In this document: positions 53,189 through 61,652 of the stretch, in pieces
Position numbering within the stretch: the first letter of the stretch is position 1
How the letters are laid out: every line of letters begins with the position of its first letter
Assembly (NCBI RefSeq): GCF_003001815.1
Contig: NZ_PVMZ01000002.1
Coordinates: 682,001 to 746,000 of the forward strand
Reading direction: 5' to 3'
Length of the DNA: 64,000 bases
Source: Actinoplanes italicus
GTDB lineage: Bacteria > Actinomycetota > Actinomycetes > Mycobacteriales > Micromonosporaceae
Program-made: the position numbers and the translations under genes
The notes under the pieces: model-generated
What the model was told of the DNA's origin: nothing
Databases searched by the model: none
What the model saw: only the letters and a program-made list of their open reading frames with translations

Positions 53189-54729
53189 GAGGTGGTCTCC
53201 CGAGTCAGCCAGCGCACGGTCGCCGGCGTCGTGGTCCGGGGCGCGGGAACGGTGAGCGCCAGTTCGAAGGCCGTCACCGGGGGCGGCGCGGCGAGGTCGT
53301 TGTAGAGAGCGCCGTAGACACGCACCACCCGGTCGACGGTGAAGTGACCGAGGGCGCGCTGGCGGGCGGCGTCGCCGAGGGCTCGGCGCCGGGTCGGTGA
53401 CCGCAGCAGGCCGACGACGGCGATGGCGAGCTCGGACGGGTCGCCGGGAGGCACCAGCACCCCGGTGTCGCCGAGGGTCTCGGCGGCGGGGCCGACGTCC
53501 ACCCCGACCACCGCACGGCCCGACATCATGGCTTCGACCAGCCGGTACGGCGGATCGGCAGGGCCCGGCACGTGCGCGACGACCTGGCCGACCGTGTACC
53601 GGTCACGCGGGTCGGCGGGCAGCGGGTGGAGCCTTATCGCACGGCCCAGCCCGGTCCGCTCGATCTGCTCGGCGCAGTGTTCCTCGTGTGCCGCCGTGAC
53701 GCCGACCAGGTGCAGCACCACCCCGGGTACGGCCGCCGCGACCTCGGTGAACGCCTCGAGCACGAGCGCCAGCCCGCTGTCCGGCCCTCCGCTCCCGGCC
53801 CACACGACGGTGGGTGCCTCGGCGAGTTCGGCAGCGCCCGGGTACTCGCGCGGGTCGACCCCGGCGGGCACCTGGACGAGCCGGGTGGGCTGGGCGCCGT
53901 GGTCGAGCGCCCACCCGTGGTGGTAGGTGCTCAGCGGCGCGATCAGCTCGGCCTCGGTGTAGCCGGTTCGGGCCACCGACGTACGGAACCGGCGCAGCAC
54001 GGTGCGCACCGCGGCCGACAACCGGTCCTCGGTGGGCCGCTGCCGGGGTACGGCCGCGCGCGCTTCCGTGAGCAGCAGGGGCGTGCCGGTGCGCCAGTGT
54101 CCGGCGAGCGCGGCCAGCAGTGGTGTGGTGCCGCCGACACAGTGCACGAGTTCCACCTCGGGCAGCGGCACGGTGAGCGACCGCATGGCGTGCCGCAGCA
54201 GGGTGGCCGCCGTCCGGGCGTCGCGGACGCTGAGCCGGGGCAGCGGTGGCCGGTCGCCGGTGACCGCTGCCTGTCGCTGCCGCCACGCCTCGAGCAGTGC
54301 CTCGGTGAGCGGCAGGGTGGCGAGCGGGTCGGAGCCGCCGCGCCCGTCGGCGTCCGGTGGCTGGCAGAGCTCGGCGACACGTCGCAGACCGTCGGCGAAC
54401 TGGGCGGTGACCGGTGTCTCATCGCCGAGCAGACCGCGGCAGAGAAGGGCGGCGGCTTCGGCGGCGCCGTCGGGGACGGGTCCGCGCCGCCGTTCGGCAC
54501 GGGCCTGGTCTCGGCCCAGCGCGACGGCGTGCGCGGAGCCGACATTGAACGGGAGCGGGTACGCGGGCGCGGACGGCAGTTCACGGTCCGTGACGGTCAG
54601 CAACTCGAAGCGGAACCGGCGTAGTCCCTCGACCAGGGTCCGGCACCATCCTCCGAGGGCGTCCCGCCGATACGGGTACCCGCCGCCGGTGAGCAGACAG
54701 ATGCGCTCGCGCGACGGGGTCGGATTCAC
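53185..54729 (-). CDS. PelF-like GT4 glycosyltransferase (DUF3492 type)
   Basis: 514 residues from GTG 54729. Upstream in-frame sequence is low-complexity Arg/Gly and is excluded. N-terminal ICLLTGGGYPYRRDALGGW is the DUF3492 entry of PelF (YPYVRGGVSSW in the classic form); ELVHCVGGTTPLLAALAG and PLLLTEARAAVPRQR match the block PLLLTEHGIYTRER, but the His is replaced. QVPAGVDPREYPG and EAMMSGRAVVGVDVGPAAE, with the E-x7-E pair, are GT4 C-domain marks. PelF uses UDP-GalNAc to make Pel polysaccharide. Followed by the PelG-like gene. Cytoplasmic. Confidence 0.8.
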   Translation of the reverse strand: MNPTPSRERICLLTGGGYPYRRDALGGWCRTLVEGLRRFRFELLTVTDRELPSAPAYPLPFNVGSAHAVALGRDQARAERRRGPVPDGAAEAAALLCRGLLGDETPVTAQFADGLRRVAELCQPPDADGRGGSDPLATLPLTEALLEAWRQRQAAVTGDRPPLPRLSVRDARTAATLLRHAMRSLTVPLPEVELVHCVGGTTPLLAALAGHWRTGTPLLLTEARAAVPRQRPTEDRLSAAVRTVLRRFRTSVARTGYTEAELIAPLSTYHHGWALDHGAQPTRLVQVPAGVDPREYPGAAELAEAPTVVWAGSGGPDSGLALVLEAFTEVAAAVPGVVLHLVGVTAAHEEHCAEQIERTGLGRAIRLHPLPADPRDRYTVGQVVAHVPGPADPPYRLVEAMMSGRAVVGVDVGPAAETLGDTGVLVPPGDPSELAIAVVGLLRSPTRRRALGDAARQRALGHFTVDRVVRVYGALYNDLAAPPPVTAFELALTVPAPRTTTPATVRWLTRETTS

Positions 54730-54901
54730 GCTGGGGGCAACGACACAGCCCGCCGAAGTTGCTGGAGCATGTCGGCTAGGCGACACAATTACGCACCTTT
54801 TACACCGTTTTGTCGGCCGTCTTTGACCGTTTTTGCCCGAAAGGCCACGAGGTGCGCGCCAATTTCTCGCACTCCAAAACGTCGTCCCCTGGCCTCTCGT
54901 C

Positions 54902-55078
54902 GATCCGCCGCCGCCCGCCGCCCGCCGCCGCTGCCCGCCGCCCGCTGCCCGTCGCCCGCCGCTCGCGCCCGCCGCCCGCCGCTCGCCGCGCGCCGCGCGC
55001 CGCCCGCTGTCCGTTGCCCGCCGCCTCTCGCCCGCTGCGCGCTGCCTGTCGTCCGCTGTCCGTTGCTCGTTGCCCGTC
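54902..55078 (+). repeat. CCGCC/GCCCG simple-sequence tract, first block
   Basis: About 180 bp of CCGCCGCCCGC-type repeats, almost no A, and C-rich on the plus strand. It is between the PelF-like start and dyad element E. No coding sense. Confidence 0.8.
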
Positions 55079-55100
55079 ACTCGCCCACCCGCCGCCCGCA

Positions 55101-55147
55101 GATCTTGAGAAGTTCGGGTGGCTGACGTCGCACAACTTCACAAGATC
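55101..55147 (+). repeat. 47-bp dyad element, copy E
   Basis: GATCTTGAGAAGTT, 19 nt, AACTTCACAAGATC; one arm mismatch. Same 14-19-14 layout as copies A and B on the other side of the operon. Confidence 0.75.
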
Positions 55148-55312
55148 GCGGCAGGGGCAGCGGAAGCGGTGGGGGTGGCTGAGGCGGTGGGGAGGTCGCA
55201 GCAGGGAGGGGGCGGCAGGAGGGCAGGGGCGGGGCGTGGTTGACGCAGCACAACGTCACAAGATCTGTGGGGGTCGCTGTTGAGCGGTGGAGGCGCGGGG
55301 TGACTGGGTGCC

Positions 55313-55490
55313 TCGCCCGCGGCTCGCCGTCCTGTCGCGCCGCCCCGTCCTGCCGCGCCGCGCCGCTCCGTCCTGCCGCGCCGCGCCGCCCCGTCCTGCC
55401 GCGCCGCGCCGCGCCGTCCTGCCGCGCCGCGCTGCCTCGCCGCGCCGCGCTGCCTCGCCGCGCCGCGCTGCCTCGCCGCGCCGCCCATTC
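55313..55490 (+). repeat. CCGCGCCGC simple-sequence tract, second block
   Basis: About 180 bp made of CGCCGCGCCGC and GCTGCCTCGCCGCG units (the latter four times near 55430-55475). C-rich on the plus strand. Confidence 0.8.
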
Positions 55491-55497
55491 ATGCGGC

Positions 55498-55546
55498 AGA
55501 TCTTGTGAGGTTCGACTGCGATCCCGACCCGAACCTCACAAGATCT
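55498..55546 (+). repeat. Dyad element, copy G: perfect 17-bp arms
   Basis: AGATCTTGTGAGGTTCG (55498-55514) and CGAACCTCACAAGATCT (55530-55546) are perfect inverted repeats. In the 14-bp core register GATCTTGTGAGGTT-19-AACCTCACAAGATC it fits the same geometry as the other copies. Half-sites occur at 55252-55265 and near 55864. Confidence 0.85.
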
Positions 55547-55552
55547 GCAGGG

Positions 55553-55797
55553 GAGGCGTGGCGGGGGCGGCGGCTGCGGTGGAGGAGAAGGGCGGCGGCC
55601 GAGGAGGAGGCTGCGGAGGAAGAGGCGGCGGGCGCGGAGGAAGAGGAAGGGGCGGCGGCCTAGGAGGAGGCTGTGGAGGAAGGGGCGGCGGCCGAGGGGG
55701 AGGCTGCGGGGGAAGAGGCGGCGGGCGCGGAGGAAGAGGAAGGGGCGGCGGCCCAGGAGGAGGAGGAGGAGGAGGAGGAGGAGGAGGAGGAGGAGCT
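55553..55797 (+). repeat. Purine-biased tract ending in (AGG)13
   Basis: About 245 bp with G/A-rich composition on the plus strand, containing GGAGGAAGAGG and GGGGCGGCGGCC repeats, and ending with 41 nt of pure AGG repeat at 55755-55795. Strong strand asymmetry, opposite to the C-rich blocks upstream. Reading frames here are low-complexity artefacts. The stretch 55798-56318 shows no gene. Confidence 0.85.
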
Positions 55798-56092
55798 GGC
55801 AAGATCGTGGGGAGGCGGTGGGGGTTGACGGGACGGAAGGGGACGGACCTGCCCGAGTACGCCCGATCTTGCTAATACGGACCGGTCTTGACGAGATCGA
55901 CATGTCCGCGAAAGATGTATAAGACCTGGTGGGATACCCCTGCAGTCGCCGTGAGGTGCCTTGGTGGCGTGATTCACTTGACTCGCGCACGCAACCGGCA
56001 CTGCCTCGGCTTGACGGAGGATGGGTATCGGCGGACTATGGAGTTGTCGCCAGTCGCGCCCACTCATGCCTCGGTTTGAGCACTGTCTCGGT

Positions 56093-56122
56093 TTGACCGC
56101 GGCCTGAGGTCCGCACCATAAA
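56093..56122 (+). promoter_or_regulatory. Candidate promoter for the coiled-coil gene and smc
   Basis: TTGACC (56093-56098), an 18-nt spacer and CATAAA (56117-56122). It lies about 195 nt before the small gene at 56319, giving a long leader. By eye only. Confidence 0.35.
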
Positions 56123-56318
56123 GAGCCCCGCAGCTTCACTGGCGGGATTCTGCGCTCACGCGTGCCCGTGAGCATGTGGTGTGTCGGTTCGCATGAGTTT
56201 CACTGCGCACTGAACCACTGGGTGCGTGCACAGGGCGCCACGCTGGCCGGCTATTCCGGCAGCGAAAAAAGACAGCGCACCACACAAAAATCGACGCAGC
56301 GCGTCACAAGGAGTCACG

Positions 56319-56513
56319 ATGGCGAAGGCCCTCTTTGGCCACGTAGGTGCGGCGCCCGACCGGCGCCTCCTCGACGAGGTCACCCGACTGCGTTCCCGGG
56401 TGCAGTCCCTGGAGTTCGAGGTCACCCGCCTCCAGGCGGAGAATGATCGTCTCGCGGCGGCGGCCGTGGAGGCAGACGATTTCGCGCGGCTGACCGAGCC
56501 CGCGCTGACCTGA
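56319..56513 (+). CDS. Small coiled-coil protein upstream of smc
   Basis: 64 residues from ATG 56319, with a good AAGGAG ribosome site. MAKALFGHVGAAPDRRLLDEV begins the chain and TRLRSRVQSLEFEVTRLQAENDRLAAAA is a two-heptad helical coiled coil. I believe similar tiny proteins are frequent in actinobacteria but cannot name a function. It may dimerise or bind another coiled-coil protein. It lies 230 nt ahead of smc on the same strand. Confidence 0.7.
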   Translation: MAKALFGHVGAAPDRRLLDEVTRLRSRVQSLEFEVTRLQAENDRLAAAAVEADDFARLTEPALT

Positions 56514-56746
56514 GCCTCAGCGGATGCCGGAGGGTACTCGCGGGGAGACCGTCCGGCGTTCAATCCCCTCGGATCGCAACTGAACAGCACTGAAGACGCA
56601 ACAAAGACGCACCGAAGAAAAAGCGCGCCTCCACTCCCGTGGCGGCGCGCCGTTTTTTCCGGCCACGTGATTCCGCTGCGGAACAGCACCGGCGGGTAGC
56701 CTGCCTCCCAGCAGAAACGTCCCGCAGACCCGACCCTCGGAGATCC

Positions 56747-59700
56747 GTGCACCTCAAGAGCCTGACGGTCAAGGGCTTCAAGTCCTTCGCCTCCGCCACC
56801 ACATTGCGGCTGGAGCCGGGCATCACCTGTGTGGTGGGGCCGAACGGTTCCGGCAAGTCCAACGTCGTCGACGCCATCGCCTGGGTTCTCGGCGAGCAGG
56901 GCGCCAAGGCGCTGCGTGGCGGCAAGATGGAGGACGTCATCTTCGCCGGTACGGCCGGTCGCGCCCCACTGGGCCGGGCCGAGGTGACGCTCACGATCGA
57001 CAACAACGACGGTGCCCTGCCGATCGACTACACCGAGGTCTCGATCACCCGGCGGATGTTCCGGGACGGCGCCAGTGAGTACGAGATCAACGGCAACTCC
57101 TGCCGCCTGCTCGACATCCAGGAGCTGCTCAGCGACTCCGGCATCGGCCGCGAGATGCACATCATCGTCGGCCAGGGCCGGCTCGACGCCATGCTGCACG
57201 CGAAACCCGAGGACCGCCGCTCGTTCATCGAGGAGGCGGCGGGCGTACTCAAGCATCGCAAACGCAAGGAAAAGGCGATCCGCAAGCTGGACGCCATGGG
57301 TGTCAACCTGAACCGCCTCGGTGACCTGACCACCGAGCTGCGGCGGCAGCTGAAGCCGCTCGGCCGTCAGGCCGAGGTGGCCCGCCGGGCCGCCGGCATC
57401 CAGTCCGACCTGCGTGACGCCCGCCTCCGCCTGCTCGCCGACGACCTGTTCACGCTGCGCACCACGCTCGACCGGGAGATCGCCGACGAGTCGGCGAGCC
57501 GTGAGCGCCGCGGTCAGGTGGAGGAGGAGAACCGCGAGGTCCAGCGGATGCTCGCCGACCTGGAGCACGAGCACGCCGAGGACGCGCCGCTGCTGCAGGC
57601 CGCCCAGGACGCCTGGTACAAACTGTCCTCCCTGCAGGAGCGGTTCCGTTCGACCGAGCAGCTGGCCACCGAGCGGCTGCGGCACCTGGCCGCCACTCCC
57701 GAGGACGAGCGGCCCGGCCGTGACCCGGAGATGCTCGAGGCCGAGGCGGAGAGCGTACGCGAGCAGGAGGAGGAGCTCCGCGAGGCGCTCACCGAGGACC
57801 AGATGCGCCTGGCCGAGGCTGTCGAGTACCGCCAGGACCTGGAACGCCAGCTGGCCGCGGCCGAGGGTGAGCTGCGGGCGGCCGCCAAGGCGATCGCCGA
57901 CCGCCGGGAGGGGCTGGCCAAGCTCACCGGCAACGTGAACGCGGCCCGGGCCCGGACGAACAGCGCGGCCGAGGAGATCGAGCGCCTCGCCGACGCGCAC
58001 ACCGACGCCCTGATGCGGGCCGAGGCCGCGCAGGAGGAGGTCGACCTGGTCGCGGCCGAGTCGACCGAGGCCGACCGGGACAACGCCGACCTGGACGCGC
58101 GGCACGACGAGGCGGTGGCCGCGCACGACCGGGCCGCCGCAGTGGTCCGTGAGCTGTCCGACACCGAGCGCGCCGCCGAGAAGGACGCCGCCAGCTGGAA
58201 GGCCCGCGAGGAGGCACTCGCGCTCGGCCTCAAGCGCAAGGACGGCGCCGGGGCGCTGCTGGCCAAGGCCGGCCAGGTGCCGGGCCTGCTCGGCAGTCTC
58301 GCCTCGATGCTCACCGTCCGGCCCGGTCACGAGGTGGCGCTGGCCGCGGCGCTGGGCGGGCTGGCCGACTCGGTCGCGCTCTCCGGCGTGGACGAGGCGA
58401 TCGAGGCGATGAGGACCCTCAAGATCGCCGACGCCGGCCGCGCCGATCTGGTCGTCGCCGGAACCGCCGGGCCCGGCATGCAGGGTCCGCTCGCGAACCT
58501 GCGCCCGAACCTGCCGGACGGGGCGGTCTGGGCGCCCGAGGTGGTCGACTGTCCGGAACAGATCCGTCCCGCGCTCAACCGGGCACTGCGCGACGTGGTG
58601 CTGGTCCCCGATCTGACGGCCGCCGCCGCGCTGGTCGCGGCGAACAGCGAGCTGCGCGCGGTCACGCCCGAGGGCGACGTGCTCGGGGCCTATGCGGCGG
58701 CCGGCGGCTCGTCGAAGGCGACCAGCTACATCGAGGTGCAGGCCGCGGTCGACGAGGCCAAGGCGAAGCGGGCGACGGCCGAGCAGACCATCGCCGAGGT
58801 CAAGGAACAGCTCGGCGAGGCCCGTGCCCAGGTGGCCGAGCTCAAGCAGGCCGTGAACGTGGCGGCCCAGGCCAAGCGCGCCGCCGAGGGCGAGCGCAAC
58901 GCGGCCGCTCGCCGGCTGGCCGAGCTCGGTGCCGCGGCCCGGTCCGCGAAGGCGGAGACCGACCGGCTCGGCGCGTCCCTGCAGAAGGCGCAGGCGGCTC
59001 GCGAGACCGATCTGATGCGGGTGGCCGAGCTGGAGGAGCGGCTGCGGCTGGCCGAGGACACCCCGCTCGACGAGGAGCCGTCCACCGAGGAACGCGACCG
59101 GCTCGGCGCGCTGGTGCCCCAGGCACGGCAGAACGAGATGGAGGTACGACTCGCTGTCCGTACCGCCGAAGAACGGGTTTCCTCCATCGCGGGCCGCGCC
59201 GATTCGCTGCTCCGCCAGGCCAACGCCGAGCGCCAGGCCAGGGAACGCGCCGCCGCCCGCCGGGCCGCACGTGCCCGCGGTGCCGAGATCGCCCGTGCCG
59301 TCGCGCACGGCGCGGCCGCCGCCCTGGAACGCGTGGCCGTGTCGCTGGCCGCCGCGGCCGAGAACCGTGACCAGATCGCCCAGGCCCGGACCAGCCGGGA
59401 GGCCGAGCTGCAGGAGGTGAGGGCACACGCCAAGCGTCTGGTCGCCGAGCTGGAGCGGCTCACCAGCGAGGTGCACCGCGACGAGATGGCCCGCGCCGAG
59501 CAGCGGATGCGCATCGAGCAGCTGGAGGCCAAGGCCGCCGAGGACTTCTCGCTCGATGTCGAGACGCTGATCAGCGAGTACGGCCCGGACCAGCTGGTGC
59601 CGCCGACCCATGCCGACGTGGCCCAGGCCGAGAAGGACGGCAAGCCCGAACCTCAGCCGGCGCCGTTCCACCGGCCCACCCAGGAGAAGCGGGCCAACAA

Positions 59701-60328
59701 GGCGGAGCGTGACCTCACCCTGCTCGGCAAGGTCAACCCGCTGGCGCTGGAGGAGTTCGCCGCGCTGGAGGAGCGCTACAAATTCCTCTCCGACCAGCTC
59801 GAGGACCTCAAGGCCACCCGCAAGGACCTGCTCACCGTGGTCAAGGACGTCGACGACCGGATCCTGGAGGTCTTCACGTCGGCGTTCGAGGACACCGCCC
59901 GCGAGTTCCAGGCCGTGTTCCAGGTGCTGTTCCCCGGCGGTGAGGGCCGGCTGATCCTCACCGACCCGGAGGACATGCTCACGACCGGTGTCGAGGTGGA
60001 GGCCCGTCCGCCGGGCAAGAAGATCAAGCGGCTGTCGCTGCTGTCCGGTGGCGAGCGCTCACTGACCGCGGTGGCCATGCTCTGTGCCATCTTCCGGGCC
60101 CGGCCCTCGCCCTTCTACATCATGGACGAGGTGGAGGCGGCCCTCGACGACGTCAACCTGGGCCGGTTGATTACCCTCTTCCAGCAGTTGCGGGAGAAGA
60201 GCCAGCTGCTCATCATCACGCACCAGAAACGGACGATGGAGGTCGCGGACGCCCTGTACGGCGTCACGATGCGTGCCGGCGTCACCCAGGTGATCAGCCA
60301 GCGCCTCGCCCGCGACCCGGAGGAGTAG
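56747..60328 (+). CDS. smc: Chromosome segregation protein SMC
   Basis: 1193 residues from GTG 56747 (VHLKSLTVKGFKSFA). Walker A GPNGSGKSNVVDAI at about residue 32, the arms are long coiled coil (residues 170-500 and 670-1010), the hinge spans about 510-660 (GLLGSLASMLTVRPGHE), and the C-terminal head has signature LSGGERSLTAVAML and Walker B YIMDEVEAALDD. It loops DNA and aids origin segregation, with ScpA/B elsewhere. ATG upstream in frame are rejected as the conserved start is the GTG. mutM and ftsY flank it, as is usual. Confidence 0.97.
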   Translation: MHLKSLTVKGFKSFASATTLRLEPGITCVVGPNGSGKSNVVDAIAWVLGEQGAKALRGGKMEDVIFAGTAGRAPLGRAEVTLTIDNNDGALPIDYTEVSITRRMFRDGASEYEINGNSCRLLDIQELLSDSGIGREMHIIVGQGRLDAMLHAKPEDRRSFIEEAAGVLKHRKRKEKAIRKLDAMGVNLNRLGDLTTELRRQLKPLGRQAEVARRAAGIQSDLRDARLRLLADDLFTLRTTLDREIADESASRERRGQVEEENREVQRMLADLEHEHAEDAPLLQAAQDAWYKLSSLQERFRSTEQLATERLRHLAATPEDERPGRDPEMLEAEAESVREQEEELREALTEDQMRLAEAVEYRQDLERQLAAAEGELRAAAKAIADRREGLAKLTGNVNAARARTNSAAEEIERLADAHTDALMRAEAAQEEVDLVAAESTEADRDNADLDARHDEAVAAHDRAAAVVRELSDTERAAEKDAASWKAREEALALGLKRKDGAGALLAKAGQVPGLLGSLASMLTVRPGHEVALAAALGGLADSVALSGVDEAIEAMRTLKIADAGRADLVVAGTAGPGMQGPLANLRPNLPDGAVWAPEVVDCPEQIRPALNRALRDVVLVPDLTAAAALVAANSELRAVTPEGDVLGAYAAAGGSSKATSYIEVQAAVDEAKAKRATAEQTIAEVKEQLGEARAQVAELKQAVNVAAQAKRAAEGERNAAARRLAELGAAARSAKAETDRLGASLQKAQAARETDLMRVAELEERLRLAEDTPLDEEPSTEERDRLGALVPQARQNEMEVRLAVRTAEERVSSIAGRADSLLRQANAERQARERAAARRAARARGAEIARAVAHGAAAALERVAVSLAAAAENRDQIAQARTSREAELQEVRAHAKRLVAELERLTSEVHRDEMARAEQRMRIEQLEAKAAEDFSLDVETLISEYGPDQLVPPTHADVAQAEKDGKPEPQPAPFHRPTQEKRANKAERDLTLLGKVNPLALEEFAALEERYKFLSDQLEDLKATRKDLLTVVKDVDDRILEVFTSAFEDTAREFQAVFQVLFPGGEGRLILTDPEDMLTTGVEVEARPPGKKIKRLSLLSGGERSLTAVAMLCAIFRARPSPFYIMDEVEAALDDVNLGRLITLFQQLREKSQLLIITHQKRTMEVADALYGVTMRAGVTQVISQRLARDPEE

Positions 60329-60336
60329 GGAAGTAC

Positions 60337-60951
60337 ATGCGCGACCGCGCCCAGGCCCTGATGATCGACCTGGACGGCGTGCTGCGCCGCTGGGACCCGG
60401 CCCCGATGATCGCCGTCGAGATCGAGTACGGCCTCAAGCCGGCCTCACTGCTGGAGACGGCCATGTCGTGGGACATCTACCGGCCCGCGATGGCCGGTGA
60501 GATCACCGACGCCGAGTGGATGAGGCTGGTCGCCGACCGGCTGCCGCTCGAGGCCGCGGACGCCGCCACCGCGGTCGCCGCGTGGCAGTCGTACCGCGGC
60601 GAGGTGGACCCCGAGGCGCTCGCTTTCGTGCGTGAGGTCCGGGACGGCGGCCGGAAGGTGGCGATCGCGACGAACGCGACCGACCGCCTGCGCCCCGACC
60701 TCGAGGCGCTCGGGCTCCTCGGCGAGGTCGACCTGGTCCTCAGCTCGTGGGAGATGAAGATTCACAAGCCGGCCCCGGAGTACTTCCAGCAGGCCTGTTT
60801 GCAGCTCGGTGTCCTGCCGAAGCACGTGCTGTTCGTGGACGACGACGACCGGGTGATCCGTGGTGCCCGCTCGGCGGGTCTCGCCGGATACCGGTGGGCC
60901 GGGCCGGAACACGTACCGTATCTCCGCAAGGTCCTCGACCTACCGGATTGA
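60337..60951 (+). CDS. HAD-family hydrolase
   Basis: 204 residues. ALMIDLDGVLRRWDP carries the DxD nucleophile motif, VAIATNATDRL the second motif (T in a loop), KIHKPAPEYFQQA the Lys, and VLFVDDDDRVIRGARSAG the acidic motif IV. It is a phosphatase or dehalogenase of unknown substrate, 9 nt after smc. No membrane or export signal. Confidence 0.88.
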   Translation: MRDRAQALMIDLDGVLRRWDPAPMIAVEIEYGLKPASLLETAMSWDIYRPAMAGEITDAEWMRLVADRLPLEAADAATAVAAWQSYRGEVDPEALAFVREVRDGGRKVAIATNATDRLRPDLEALGLLGEVDLVLSSWEMKIHKPAPEYFQQACLQLGVLPKHVLFVDDDDRVIRGARSAGLAGYRWAGPEHVPYLRKVLDLPD

Positions 60952-61042
60952 TGCCGCCCGCGCTGCCGATCGGGCGGCACGGCCACTCGTTCCGCCGAGG
61001 ATGGGCGTGTGCCGACCGGGCACGCCCAGCGGAGGGAACGTC

Positions 61043-61648
61043 ATGTCCAGGATCGGCGCGGTCATCGCCGGAACCGTCCTCGTCGGCGGCCTCGCCGGCT
61101 GCACGTCCACCGATGGCACCGCGCCCATCAACGGGCCGGACCCGGCGGGCCCGTCGCCCTCGTCGGCGGCTACGGCCGGCCCGGGTGCCGACATCCGCGG
61201 GAACAGGCAGTTCCTGTTCGCCACCGTGGACGGCGGGAAGGCGCTGACCGTCGACGCGGACGGCCTGCTGACGGTGGCCGGCAAGTCCACCGGCCGCTCG
61301 CTGTTCGTGACCACGCCGCTCGCTCCCGGATCCCGCCACCACCTGCTGCAGACCGCGAGGATGACGGTGGGCGACGAGCCGTGGTGCCTGCAGGTGCACG
61401 ACCCGGGTGGGAGCAGGCCCCTGCAACTCAAGACCGAGGCCTGTGACGCCGCCGAGAAGAATCAGGTGTTCACCTTCCCGACGGCGCCGGACGGCCGGGG
61501 ACGGCTGATCGAGGTCAACGGCCTCTTCGTCCTGGCCGACACCGGCGACGGCCGGGTCATGATGCAGCAGGGCGGTGAAGGCGACGCGATGAGTTCCTTC
61601 ACCGTCACCGACAAGGGTGAGTCCACCCTCCCGCATCCGGGCGACTGA
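61043..61648 (+). CDS. Lipoprotein with possible beta-trefoil domain
   Basis: 201 residues from ATG 61043, with GGAGGGA upstream. A signal sequence ends in the lipobox LAGC, so the chain is anchored to the outer face of the membrane by Cys20. The mature part has a Pro/Ser linker, then repeats of the kind FLFATVDGGKALTVDADG and WCLQVHDPGGSRPLQLKTEACD, which look like ricin-type trefoil strands. No family assigned with certainty. Confidence 0.6.
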   Translation: MSRIGAVIAGTVLVGGLAGCTSTDGTAPINGPDPAGPSPSSAATAGPGADIRGNRQFLFATVDGGKALTVDADGLLTVAGKSTGRSLFVTTPLAPGSRHHLLQTARMTVGDEPWCLQVHDPGGSRPLQLKTEACDAAEKNQVFTFPTAPDGRGRLIEVNGLFVLADTGDGRVMMQQGGEGDAMSSFTVTDKGESTLPHPGD

Positions 61649-61652
61649 TTCG

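Noticed and set aside
53188..55080. Full 631-codon frame for the PelF-like protein
   Set aside because: The extra N-terminal part comes from the CCGCC tract and is Arg/Gly low-complexity; the GTG at 54729 starts at the conserved domain.
55240..55875. Gly/Arg-rich reading frame across the purine tract
   Set aside because: Pure product of simple-sequence DNA; runs through dyad element G and shows no start signal.
56156..59671. 1171-codon open frame antisense to smc
   Set aside because: Long antisense frames are expected in very GC-rich genes; it has no domain, no ribosome site, and smc on the other strand is unmistakable.
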